DNA of 14,825 bases from Pseudomonadota bacterium. GTDB lineage: Bacteria; Pseudomonadota; Alphaproteobacteria; Kiloniellales; J153. Of this stretch, positions 1 through 5,786 are shown one piece after another. The notes under the pieces are model-generated. The model ran no database searches and was not told the origin of the DNA. It was given only the letters and a program-made list of their open reading frames with translations. Positions within the stretch are counted from its first letter, which is position 1. Every line of letters begins with the position of its first letter. The DNA lies in assembly GCA_022572105.1 (NCBI GenBank), contig JACZWN010000070.1, positions 1-14,825 of the forward strand, in the 5' to 3' direction. Both the position numbers and the translations under genes were made by a program.

Positions 1-741
1 CGCATCGCCGGGCTTGGGCGTCTCCTCGGCGCCCGCCTCGAGGTGGGCGCGCACCGGCGCCGGCGGTACGATTTCGTAGCGCGCCAGGATCGCGCGGGCG
101 TCGGCGAAGCTGGTCGGGTCCGGCACCGTGGGGCCCGAGGCGATGCTCGCCGGGTCGTCGCCGGGCACGTCGGAGATAATCAGCGTGACCACGCGCGCCG
201 GCGCCGCCGCCGCGGCCAGGCGCCCGCCTTTGATCGCGGAAAGGTGCTTGCGCACGCAGTTCATCTGCGCGATGTCCGCGCCCGACCTCAAGAGCAAGCG
301 GTTGACCTCCTGCTTGTGCGCGAGGGTGAGCCCCGGGGCGGGCAGGGCGAGCAGGGCCGAGCCGCCGCCCGAGATCAGGCACAACACGAGATCGTCCGCC
401 GTCAGGCCGCGCACCAGCGCCAGGATGCGTTCGGCGGCCTGGCGCCCGGCGGCGTCGGGGACCGGATGGGCCGCCTCGACCACCTCGACCCGCCGGCCCC
501 CCACTTGCCGGCCAGGAACGCCGTGGCCGTAGCGGGTCACCACCAAGCCCTCGAGCGGGCCGGTCCAATGGTCCTCGACCGCGCGTGCCATGGCGGCCAC
601 GGCCTTGCCGGCGCCGATCACGACGGTCCGCCCCTCGGGGGGCGCCGGCAGGTGCCGGGGCACGGCAAGCGCCGGGTCGGCGGCGGCAAGCGCCGCGTCG
701 AATAGGTCGCGCAAGAGTTCGGCTGGGGCGGAAACGGTCAT
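1..741 (-). CDS. Glycerate 2-kinase (GckA/TtuD, MOFRL family), N-terminal 247 codons, cut by window edge
   Basis: The reverse strand from an ATG at 741 is open to the window edge. Recognisable family segments appear in order: VVIGAGKA (about residues 40-47, with the conserved Lys46), a TRYGHG loop (69-74), AAHPVPDAAG (90-99), the glycine-rich LISGGGSALL (122-131), NCVRKHLSAIKGGRL (161-175) and a DVPGDDPASIASGPT segment near 195-205. This is the bacterial ATP-dependent glycerate kinase that phosphorylates D-glycerate to 2-phosphoglycerate in glycolate, tartronate and hydroxypyruvate use. Full-length members are about 420-430 residues, so the C-terminal MOFRL part lies outside the window. The Shine-Dalgarno is weak (GAGA a few bases upstream). 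The gene follows a GntR regulator on the same strand, a common pairing that suggests substrate-controlled expression. Family assignment is confident; the exact substrate is inferred. Confidence 0.9.
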   Translation of the reverse strand, partial: MTVSAPAELLRDLFDAALAAADPALAVPRHLPAPPEGRTVVIGAGKAVAAMARAVEDHWTGPLEGLVVTRYGHGVPGRQVGGRRVEVVEAAHPVPDAAGRQAAERILALVRGLTADDLVLCLISGGGSALLALPAPGLTLAHKQEVNRLLLRSGADIAQMNCVRKHLSAIKGGRLAAAAAPARVVTLIISDVPGDDPASIASGPTVPDPTSFADARAILARYEIVPPAPVRAHLEAGAEETPKPGDA

Positions 742-766
742 GGTCGTCTCGGGACGTTACCTTCGC

Positions 767-822
767 GGGCAAATAGGGGCGGGCAAATAGGAGCGGGCAA
801 ATCGGGGCGGGCAAATCGCGAG
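767..822. repeat. Tandem repeat, 14 bp x 4, between gntR and the glycerate kinase gene
   Basis: Four consecutive 14-bp units of the form GGGCAAAT(A/C)GGGGC occupy 767-780, 781-794, 795-808 and 809-822; the last unit is degenerate at its 3' end. The array fills most of the 109-bp gap between the regulator stop and the kinase start, ending 25 bp upstream of the kinase ATG. Read on the coding strand each unit begins with ATTTGCCCG-like sequence. It could be a multi-site binding region or simple replication slippage. Confidence 0.9.
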
Positions 823-850
823 TGCGGACCCACGGTGCGGGGCGGCGCCG

Positions 851-1621
851 TCAGCCGGAAACGATGCGGATCTTTTCCTTGCCCTGGTCCGGCTCCGGAT
901 CCTGGTCCTCGCCATAGCTCGATAGGACGGTGTCGAGATGCTCGGCCATGGCGCGCGCGGCGGCCTCGCCGTCGCCCGCCCGGATCGCGACGCAGACGGC
1001 GCGGTGCTGCTTGAGCAGCAGGCGGTCGTACTCCGGACCGGGATGCAGCCGGTAGCGGTGGTAGGTGAACATCTCCGCGAGGATATCGCTCAATACGCTC
1101 ATGAGGTGCATGTAGACCGCGCTGCCCGAGGCCTTGGCGATCGCCATGTGGAAATTGAGGTCGTCCTCGGCCTTGTGGCGCTCGGCGCGGCCCGGCTGGC
1201 TCATGAGCGCGATGTGGCGCTCGATCTCGGCGATCTGCTCCGGGCTGCCGCGCCCGGCCGCGCGCCGGGCCGCCCAGACCTCGATGTTGGCGCGGATCTC
1301 GGCCAAGTCGTGGAGATTGTCCCGATTGACCCGGATCAACTCGGTGAGCGCCGAAGCGCGCTCGTTGGACGCCGCGATGACGCGGGTCCCGCCGCCCTGG
1401 ACGGCGGAGACCAGGCCCTGGGTCTTGAGCTGCTGCAGGGCCGCGCGTACCGAGACCCGGCTGACGCTCATCATGTTCGCCAGTTGCCGCTCGCCGGGCA
1501 GGCGCTCGCCCGGGGCCAGATCGCCCGCGGCGATCAGGCGCAGCAGCTCGTGGGCCACGCGGTCGGCCACCCGCTCGCGCGGGATAATCTGGAATCGCGG
1601 GTCGAACGAAGCCTTGCGCAC
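851..1621 (-). CDS. GntR-family transcriptional regulator, FadR/FCD subfamily
   Basis: A 256-residue regulator. Residues about 15-80 form the GntR winged helix-turn-helix, with LAPGERLPGERQLA and the recognition helix SRVSVRAALQQLKTQGLV. Residues about 95-235 form an all-helical FCD effector domain whose metal-site ligands are visible: Asp154 and His158 (DLNFH), His206 and His228. Such domains bind small carboxylates, often through a metal. The frame stays open to a TTG at 1693, but I choose GTG at 1621. It has GGAGG eight bases upstream, and the longer start would place the coding region over the apparent promoter and operator. It lies upstream of, and co-directional with, a glycerate kinase gene, so a hydroxy-acid such as glycolate or glycerate is a plausible effector; that is inference. 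Confidence 0.88.
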   Translation of the reverse strand: MRKASFDPRFQIIPRERVADRVAHELLRLIAAGDLAPGERLPGERQLANMMSVSRVSVRAALQQLKTQGLVSAVQGGGTRVIAASNERASALTELIRVNRDNLHDLAEIRANIEVWAARRAAGRGSPEQIAEIERHIALMSQPGRAERHKAEDDLNFHMAIAKASGSAVYMHLMSVLSDILAEMFTYHRYRLHPGPEYDRLLLKQHRAVCVAIRAGDGEAAARAMAEHLDTVLSSYGEDQDPEPDQGKEKIRIVSG

Positions 1622-1680
1622 CGGGCGCGCCTCCGGAAGCGACCGCTCGCAAAAGTCGCGGCCGCGAGCCAACTGGCCTA

Positions 1681-1693
1681 TTGGTATCACCAA
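1681..1693. promoter_or_regulatory. Probable GntR/FadR-type operator in front of gntR
   Basis: TTGGTATCACCAA has perfect 5-bp arms around a 3-bp centre and fits the FadR-subfamily operator pattern TNGTNNNACNA. It sits about +5 to +17 relative to the predicted gntR start point, where a bound repressor would block transcription, so it fits autoregulation. Caution: its left half (TTGGTATCA) also resembles the dispersed TNATACCAA motif found elsewhere in the window, so it could belong to that family instead. Confidence 0.55.
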
Positions 1694-1704
1694 TTTGCCA
1701 CCCC

Positions 1705-1733
1705 TTTATGGAATCCGCCGGCCGTGCCGTCAA
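1705..1733 (-). promoter_or_regulatory. Sigma-70-type promoter for gntR
   Basis: On the reverse strand a -35 box TTGACG (1733-1728) is followed by a 17-bp spacer and a -10 box CATAAA (1710-1705). The predicted start is near 1698, giving a leader of about 77 nt to the GTG at 1621. The -35 lies inside one unit of the 18-bp tandem repeat, and a second TTGACG occurs 18 bp upstream. Confidence 0.6.
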
Positions 1734-1774
1734 GGCGGGCCGTGCCGTCAAGGCGCGTCTTGCCGTCAATCGGT
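1721..1774. repeat. Tandem repeat, 18 bp x 3, in the divergent promoter region
   Basis: Units 1721-1738 and 1739-1756 are nearly identical (GCCGTGCCGTCAAGGCG plus one base); 1757-1774 is a degenerate third copy retaining TTGCCGTCAA. Each unit carries CCGTCAA, that is TTGACGG on the reverse strand, so the repeat multiplies a -35-like box for gntR. Confidence 0.85.
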
Positions 1775-1805
1775 CCGCTTGTCCTACCAGTTCCGAAGGT
1801 CCCTC

Positions 1806-2111
1806 ATGCCGTCGGAGTTTCGCCGGATCATGTTCACCAACAACGAGTCGATCGAGGCGATCCACGATTACAACGAGGTTTCGCGGGACAAGCTGCCGCC
1901 GGGCATCATCCTGACCCGCACGCCGGTTTCGGAGGCCGAGGTGGCGGTGCGGCTCGAACTGGTCGACCAGCGCAGCGACGAGACGCACGTGGTCGAGCGC
2001 GGTCGCGCGGCCGAACACCTCGGCGCGCGCCGGGCCTGGGGCGCAAACGCCGTCTCGGCCCCGGTTGCAAAGGGAGCGGTCCCTGTTGCCAAGGGAGCGG
2101 AGCGGCTATAG
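1806..2111 (+). CDS. Small hypothetical protein, 101 aa
   Basis: The ATG at 1806 has GAAGG six bases upstream and opens a 101-codon frame ending at 2111. The first two thirds look protein-like: MPSEFRRIMFTNNESIEAI, then HDYNEVSRDKLPPGIIL, a mixed charged and hydrophobic segment without membrane helices or signal peptide. I do not recognise a named domain. The last 15 or so residues (a VAKGA repeat) come from a 21-bp tandem duplication and look like sequence the frame has run into. The gene is divergent from gntR, and its stop lies 10 bp before the N-formylglutamate amidohydrolase start, so the two could be co-transcribed. A second Met at 1830 is a possible alternative start. Confidence 0.55.
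   Translation: MPSEFRRIMFTNNESIEAIHDYNEVSRDKLPPGIILTRTPVSEAEVAVRLELVDQRSDETHVVERGRAAEHLGARRAWGANAVSAPVAKGAVPVAKGAERL
2064..2105. repeat. Tandem duplication, 21 bp x 2
   Basis: Copies at 2064-2084 and 2085-2105 share GTTGC(A/C)AAGGGAGCGG. Each supplies a TTGC(A/C)A box. The second copy is positioned to act as the -35 of the promoter at 2086-2112. Confidence 0.8.
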
Positions 2112-2112
2112 T
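2086..2112 (+). promoter_or_regulatory. Possible promoter immediately before the N-formylglutamate amidohydrolase gene
   Basis: TTGCCA (2086-2091) and TATAGT (2107-2112) are separated by 15 bp, a short spacer. The start point would fall near 2118-2120, only a few bases before the ATG at 2122, which would give an essentially leaderless message. No Shine-Dalgarno lies at normal distance from that ATG; the nearest GGAG is 19 bases away. Confidence 0.4.
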
Positions 2113-2121
2113 CCGGCCGCC

Positions 2122-2988
2122 ATGTCCGATCCCGTGATCCGCGATTCGGCTTCCGGAGGGCGCGAGGCCCGCTCGCTGCTGGCGTCCGGTGAGCCGGCGC
2201 CCTACGAGGTTTTCAACCGGACCGGGCGGGCTCCGGTGCTGCTGCTGTGCGATCACGCCACGCGCTTCCTGCCGCGCGCCCTCGGCACGCTGGGCCTGAG
2301 CGAGGCCGAGCTCAAGCGCCACATCGCATGGGACATCGGCATCGCGGAGGTGACGCGCGGCCTGGCCGAGCGGCTGGACGCGCCGGCCGTGCTGAGCGGT
2401 TTTTCGCGCCTCGTCATCGACCCGAACCGGGCCCTGGACGACCCGACGCTGATTCCGCGCTTGAGCGACGGCATCGTCGTTCCGGGCAACCAGGACCTCT
2501 CGCCGGGGGCCGCGCAGGCCCGGGTCGACTGCTTCCACCGGCCCTACCACGCGGCGGTGGAGCGGACGCTGGACGCGCTCTGCGCCCGCGATCCGACGCC
2601 CGCCGTCGTTTCCATGCACAGCTTCACGCCGGTGATCAAAGGCGTCGAGCGGCCGTGGCAGGTCGGCATCCTGTGGAACGAGGACGTGCGGCTGTCGGTT
2701 CCCTTGATGGCGCGCCTGCGCGCCCAGGACATCCCGGTCGGCGACAACGAGCCCTACTCGGCGCGCGACGGGCACGGATACACGCTTTACGTCCACGCCG
2801 CGCCGCGCGGCCTGGCCAACGTGCTGATCGAGGTCCGCCAGGACCTGATCGACACCCATCACGGGGCGGCGGAGTGGACCGGCCGGCTGGGCGACGCCCT
2901 GAGCGCGGTACTCGAGAATTCGGGCGTGCGTCGGGCGGCGCTGGGGCGTGCGTCGGGCGGCGCTGGACGGATGATACCAAAGGTATGA
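2122..2988 (+). CDS. N-formylglutamate amidohydrolase family protein
   Basis: A 288-residue cytoplasmic hydrolase of the FGase family, which cleaves N-formylglutamate to formate and glutamate in the five-step histidine pathway (HutG type) or acts on related N-acyl amino acids. Family segments are clear: VLLLCDHATRFLP near the N-terminus, HIAWDIGIAEVTRGL, SGFSRLVIDPNR, SMHSFTPVIKG, VGILWNED, VGDNEPYSARDGHGYTL and LIEVRQDLI. The Asp-His, Asp-Pro-Asn-Arg and Glu-Val-Arg-Gln-Asp elements are hallmark positions. The ATG at 2122 is chosen because the conserved part begins soon after and the upstream sequence is duplicated promoter-like DNA. The last residues (about GVRRAALGRASGGAGRMIPKV) are not conserved-looking: they come from a 22-bp duplication plus a solo repeat end. 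The stop overlaps the next start by 4 bp, so it is coupled to the carboxylate-amine ligase; no other hut genes are present. Confidence 0.88.
   Translation: MSDPVIRDSASGGREARSLLASGEPAPYEVFNRTGRAPVLLLCDHATRFLPRALGTLGLSEAELKRHIAWDIGIAEVTRGLAERLDAPAVLSGFSRLVIDPNRALDDPTLIPRLSDGIVVPGNQDLSPGAAQARVDCFHRPYHAAVERTLDALCARDPTPAVVSMHSFTPVIKGVERPWQVGILWNEDVRLSVPLMARLRAQDIPVGDNEPYSARDGHGYTLYVHAAPRGLANVLIEVRQDLIDTHHGAAEWTGRLGDALSAVLENSGVRRAALGRASGGAGRMIPKV
2922..2965. repeat. Tandem duplication, 22 bp x 2, inside the 3' end of the amidohydrolase gene
   Basis: GGGCGTGCGTCGGGCGGCGCTG occupies 2922-2943 and again 2944-2965. The unit is not a multiple of three, so the second copy is read in a different frame, altering the C-terminal tail of the protein. 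Confidence 0.92.
2975..2985. repeat. Solo end of the dispersed TNATACCAAGG repeat
   Basis: TACCAAAGGTA, preceded by TGA, lies across the stop/start overlap of the amidohydrolase and ligase genes. The core CCAAAGG has TA on both sides. It encodes the last residues (IPKV) of the amidohydrolase. Confidence 0.6.
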
Positions 2989-4121
2989 GCCGGAGCGAGC
3001 CCCCGTTCACCATCGGCATCGAGGAGGAGTACCTCCTCGTCGACCCGGAAACGCGCGATCTGGCGATCGACGTGCCCGACGCCTTGATGGCCGAGTGCCA
3101 GCGGCGCCTGGAGGATCAGGTCAGCCCCGAGTTCCTGCGCTCCCAGATCGAAATCGGCACCCGCGTGTGCGACAACCTCAAGCAGGCGGCCCGGGAGCTG
3201 GCACGCATGCGCAAGACCGTGGCCGAGGTGGCCGCCGAGCACGGCCTGGCGCCGATCGCGGCCTCGACCCACCCCTTCGCCACCTGGTACGCACAGAAGC
3301 ACACGGACAAGGAGCGCTACAACATCCTGGCGCAGGACATGCAGGCGGTCGCCCGGCGCTTGCTGATCTGCGGCATGCACGTGCACGTCGGGCTGGGCGA
3401 CGACGAGTTGCGCATCGATCTCCTGGGTCAGGTCAGCTACTTCCTGCCCCACCTGCTGGCGCTCTCGACCTCCTCGCCGTTCTGGCAGGGCGAGGACACG
3501 GGCCTCAAGTCCTACCGCATCTCGGTGTTCGACGAGTTGCCGCGCAGCGGCCTGCCGGAGAGCTTCGAGAGCTACGGCGAGTACGCGCGCCACGTGGAGA
3601 TCCTGATCCGCGCCGGGGTCATCGAGGACGCCTCGAAGCTGTGGTGGGACGTGCGCCCCTCGGCGCGCTTCCCGACCCTCGAGTTGCGCATTCCCGATGT
3701 CTGCACGCGGCTGCGCGACGGCATCGCGGTGGCGGCGATGTACGTCTGCATCCTGCGCATGCTGTACCGCCTGAAGCGCAACAATCAGCGCTGGCGCCGC
3801 TACTCGAACATGCTGATCCAGGAGAACCGCTGGCGCGCGCAACGCTATGGTTGCGACGAAGGCCTGATCGACTTCGGCATCGGCGAGATCGTGCCCTACG
3901 CCGATCTCCTGGAGGAGATGATCGAGCTGGTCCGGGTCGACGCGCTGGCGCTGGACTGCCTGCCCGAGGTCGAGCACGCGCGCAAGATCGTCACCGGCGG
4001 CACCAGCGCGCACCGCCAGCTCGCCGTCTACCACCAGGCGCTCGAGGCCGGCGCCGACAAGAAGCAAGCGCTGGAAAAGGTCGTCGACTTCCTGATCGAG
4101 GAAACCGTCGCGGGGCTGTAG
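2985..4121 (+). CDS. Carboxylate-amine ligase, YbdK/GCS2 family
   Basis: A 378-residue protein of the glutamate-cysteine ligase 2 family (YbdK type), ATP-grasp-like enzymes that join an amine to a carboxylate with weak gamma-glutamylcysteine synthetase activity in E. coli YbdK. Visible family features: FTIGIEEEYLLVDP at residues 8-21, the metal/nucleotide-binding acidic start; SPEFLRSQIEIGT near 45; STHPFA near 95; the GMHVHVG histidine segment near 130; WWDVRPSARFPTLELRIPDVC near 225; and a helical C-terminus. Length matches the family. The ATG overlaps the amidohydrolase TGA (ATGA), indicating translational coupling. A GGACGG 14 bases upstream and the AAAGG next to the ATG are both poorly spaced, so re-initiation after the upstream stop is likely. 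Neighbouring amide-making and amide-breaking enzymes suggest one glutamyl/acyl-amino-acid pathway, unproven. Confidence 0.9.
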   Translation: MSRSEPPFTIGIEEEYLLVDPETRDLAIDVPDALMAECQRRLEDQVSPEFLRSQIEIGTRVCDNLKQAARELARMRKTVAEVAAEHGLAPIAASTHPFATWYAQKHTDKERYNILAQDMQAVARRLLICGMHVHVGLGDDELRIDLLGQVSYFLPHLLALSTSSPFWQGEDTGLKSYRISVFDELPRSGLPESFESYGEYARHVEILIRAGVIEDASKLWWDVRPSARFPTLELRIPDVCTRLRDGIAVAAMYVCILRMLYRLKRNNQRWRRYSNMLIQENRWRAQRYGCDEGLIDFGIGEIVPYADLLEEMIELVRVDALALDCLPEVEHARKIVTGGTSAHRQLAVYHQALEAGADKKQALEKVVDFLIEETVAGL

Positions 4122-4147
4122 GGGCGGGCCTTACTAGCGGTACGCCC

Positions 4148-4903
4148 TCAGGCGTCGTAGCCGGGGTTGGCGCGGTCGATGGCGCGGCGGTGGGCCGCCC
4201 AGCCCAGGCGCGTCGCGTCGCCCTCGTAGAAGCCGTCGAACTGGCGGGCGGCGTGCTCGCAGACCTCCGGCGGCGGCAGGCGCAGCTCTTCGCCGGTCGC
4301 CATGGCGTCGAGCTGGATCTGGCAGGCTTTCTCCAGGTAGTAGGCGCGGGTGAAGGCCTTGGGGATCGTATCGCCGAGGGTCAGCAGCCCGTGGTTGCGC
4401 AGGATCATGGCGTTCTTGTCGCCCATGCTGGCGATCAGGCGCCGGCGCTCGTCCAGGTCGAGGGCGATGCCTTCGTAGTCGTGGTAGGCCAGGCGGTCGT
4501 AGAACTGCATGGAGATCTGGTTGAGCGGGAGCAGGCCCCGCTTCAGCGCCGCCACGGCCATGGTGGCGCGCGAATGGAGATGGAGCGCGCAGCTCACGTC
4601 GGGCCGCGCCATGTGGATCGCGCTATGGATGGTAAAGCCGGCCAGGTTGATGGGCGCAGCGTCCGAATTCTCCGGCGGATCGCCGGTCCCGACCTCGACG
4701 AGATCGCTGGCGGTCATCTCGTCGAAGGCGACGCCCATGCGGTTGAGCAGGAAGCGGTCTTGGGTTCCGGGGACGCGCGCCGAGATGTGAGTGTAGATCA
4801 GATCGGTCATGCCGTGGTGCGCGACCAGGCGGTAGCAGAGCGCCAGGTCGACGCGCACGCGCCACCGCCGGTCGTCGTTGGGAATCGTCGCCGCGGCTTC
4901 CAT
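4148..4903 (-). CDS. Class II aldolase/adducin family protein
   Basis: A 251-residue protein with the class II aldolase fold. The Zn-binding histidines are His108 and His110 (ALHLHS) and His171 (RNHGLL). Other family segments are THISARVPG (38-46), NLAGFTIHSAIHMARPDV (86-103) and YHDYEGIA. The start is firm: GGAGGAAGG lies a few bases upstream of the ATG. Aligning on the IH...RPD block, the position of the catalytic Glu of L-fuculose-phosphate aldolase (Glu73) is Gly89 here, as in the adducin-like branch. A classical retro-aldol reaction is therefore doubtful; decarboxylase, epimerase-like or unknown activity is possible. It is transcribed alone, convergent with the YbdK gene and divergent from DUF1244. 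Confidence 0.85.
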   Translation of the reverse strand: MEAAATIPNDDRRWRVRVDLALCYRLVAHHGMTDLIYTHISARVPGTQDRFLLNRMGVAFDEMTASDLVEVGTGDPPENSDAAPINLAGFTIHSAIHMARPDVSCALHLHSRATMAVAALKRGLLPLNQISMQFYDRLAYHDYEGIALDLDERRRLIASMGDKNAMILRNHGLLTLGDTIPKAFTRAYYLEKACQIQLDAMATGEELRLPPPEVCEHAARQFDGFYEGDATRLGWAAHRRAIDRANPGYDA

Positions 4904-5070
4904 CGGCCTTCCTCCTCGTTTGCCTCCGCTTGCTTCTTTACCCCGCGCCGGGCTCCCATGACCAGTCCCTATTCTCCCGGGCGCGGTTCGACAATGGCGA
5001 GATATGCGGGCTGGACAAGCGGCCCTCGCGTCCCAAAATCAAAGGTGCGTACCCCAGGACCCTCAGGTAA

Positions 5071-5080
5071 TACCAAGGAG
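5071..5080 (+). promoter_or_regulatory. Shine-Dalgarno of the DUF1244 gene, built from a solo repeat end
   Basis: TAATACCAAGGAG here matches the left end of the 280-bp element at 5786 (ATACCAAGGATC). Its AAGGAG (5075-5080) sits seven bases before the ATG at 5088, an ideal ribosome-binding position. It is the only good site for this gene. Confidence 0.75.
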
Positions 5081-5087
5081 CGAAGCG

Positions 5088-5387
5088 ATGGACGAAGCGA
5101 CCCGCATCGAATTGGAGGCCGCCGCCTTCCGCCAGTTGGTCGCGCACCTGCGCGCGCGCACCGACGTCCAGAACATCGATCTCATGAACCTGAGCGGGTT
5201 CTGCCGCAACTGCCTGTCCAAGTGGTACGCCGCCGCCGCCCAGGAGCGCGGCCTCGACATCGACTACGACAAGGCGCGCGAGATCGTCTACGGCATGCCC
5301 TACGCCGAGTGGAAGGCCAAGTACCAGACCGAGGCCAAGGCCGGGCAGCAGGAGGCCTTCGAGAAGGCCCATCCGGACCACCACTGA
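5088..5387 (+). CDS. DUF1244 family protein
   Basis: A 99-residue soluble protein. The diagnostic block QNIDLMNLSGFCRNCLSKWY (residues 28-47) contains the Cys39-x2-Cys42 pair, followed by the second conserved block REIVYGMPYAEWK (64-76) and a charged tail. This is the widespread proteobacterial DUF1244 family, for which no biochemical role is established; the paired cysteines hint at metal or redox function. The start at 5088 is set by AAGGAG seven bases upstream; an in-frame ATG at 5004 lacks such a site and would add unconserved residues. Its transcript probably ends at the terminator at 5473-5496. Confidence 0.92.
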   Translation: MDEATRIELEAAAFRQLVAHLRARTDVQNIDLMNLSGFCRNCLSKWYAAAAQERGLDIDYDKAREIVYGMPYAEWKAKYQTEAKAGQQEAFEKAHPDHH

Positions 5388-5420
5388 GCGCTTTTCGTGC
5401 GGCCGGGGCGCGCTCGGCCG

Positions 5421-5449
5421 TTGCAAGCGCGCCGGCCTCTGGCTAGGCT
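5421..5449 (+). promoter_or_regulatory. Weak candidate promoter for gapR
   Basis: TTGCAA (5421-5426), a 17-bp spacer and TAGGCT (5444-5449) have the right geometry, but the -10 matches the consensus at only three positions. If used, transcription would begin near 5456, just upstream of the terminator hairpin, placing that hairpin in the gapR leader. Confidence 0.3.
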
Positions 5450-5458
5450 CGCGCCCGA

Positions 5459-5467
5459 CCTTTGGTA
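5459..5467. repeat. Solo end of the dispersed repeat, inverted
   Basis: CCTTTGGTA followed by TTA is the reverse complement of TAATACCAAAGG. It lies directly upstream of the terminator hairpin between DUF1244 and gapR. Confidence 0.55.
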
Positions 5468-5472
5468 TTAGG

Positions 5473-5496
5473 CGGCCCGCTCCGGCGGGCCGTTTT
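5473..5496 (+). terminator. Rho-independent terminator between DUF1244 and gapR
   Basis: CGGCCCGC (5473-5480) pairs perfectly with GCGGGCCG (5485-5492) around a TCCG loop and is followed by TTTT. It is positioned to end the DUF1244 transcript. If the weak promoter at 5421 is real, it could instead attenuate gapR. Confidence 0.8.
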
Positions 5497-5537
5497 GACG
5501 CCGATCGAAAACCTCGGCCCCGGGGAGGGAAGACTTC

Positions 5538-5786
5538 ATGACCGACGACGGCAGCATTGCGGCCAAGCGCCTGCGCGCCTTCATCGAACGGATCGAGCGC
5601 CTGGAGGAGGAGAAGGCGGCGCTCGCGGCCGACATCCGCGAGGTCTACGCCGAGGCCAAGGGCGACGGCTTCGACGCCAAGACCATGCGCCAGATCGTCA
5701 AGCTCAGGAAGCTGGACAGCGCCGACCGCGCCGAGCAGGAAGCGCTGCTCGACCTCTACAAGGCGGCGCTGGGTTTGGGCGGTTAA
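5538..5786 (+). CDS. gapR: GapR-like nucleoid-associated protein (DUF2312)
   Basis: An 82-residue protein matching the DUF2312 family throughout: FIERIERLEEEKAALAADI (15-33) followed by REVYAEAKGDGFDAKTMRQI, KLRKLD and LLDLYKAALGLGG at the C-terminus. Caulobacter GapR is the characterised member: a coiled-coil tetramer that clamps overtwisted DNA, follows moving RNA polymerase and replication forks, and aids topoisomerases. The N-terminal long helix forms the coiled coil; Lys and Arg residues in the middle and second helix contact DNA. The ATG has GGGAGGGAAG a few bases upstream. The stop codon TAA directly abuts the left end of the inverted-repeat element, so the element sits immediately 3' of the gene without disrupting it. 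Confidence 0.93.
   Translation: MTDDGSIAAKRLRAFIERIERLEEEKAALAADIREVYAEAKGDGFDAKTMRQIVKLRKLDSADRAEQEALLDLYKAALGLGG

Noticed and set aside
43..705. Plus-strand open frame of 220 codons opposite the glycerate kinase
   Set aside because: It is the antisense shadow of a gene with clear family motifs on the reverse strand; the translation is Arg/Gly-rich with no recognisable domain.
938..2137. Long plus-strand frames across the gntR region
   Set aside because: They overlap the motif-supported GntR gene antisense; only the part from 1806 in one of these frames looks independent and has a ribosome-binding site.
2859..4067. 402-codon reverse-strand frame opposite the YbdK gene
   Set aside because: High-GC shadow frame with Leu/Arg/Val-biased composition; the plus strand has unambiguous family motifs.
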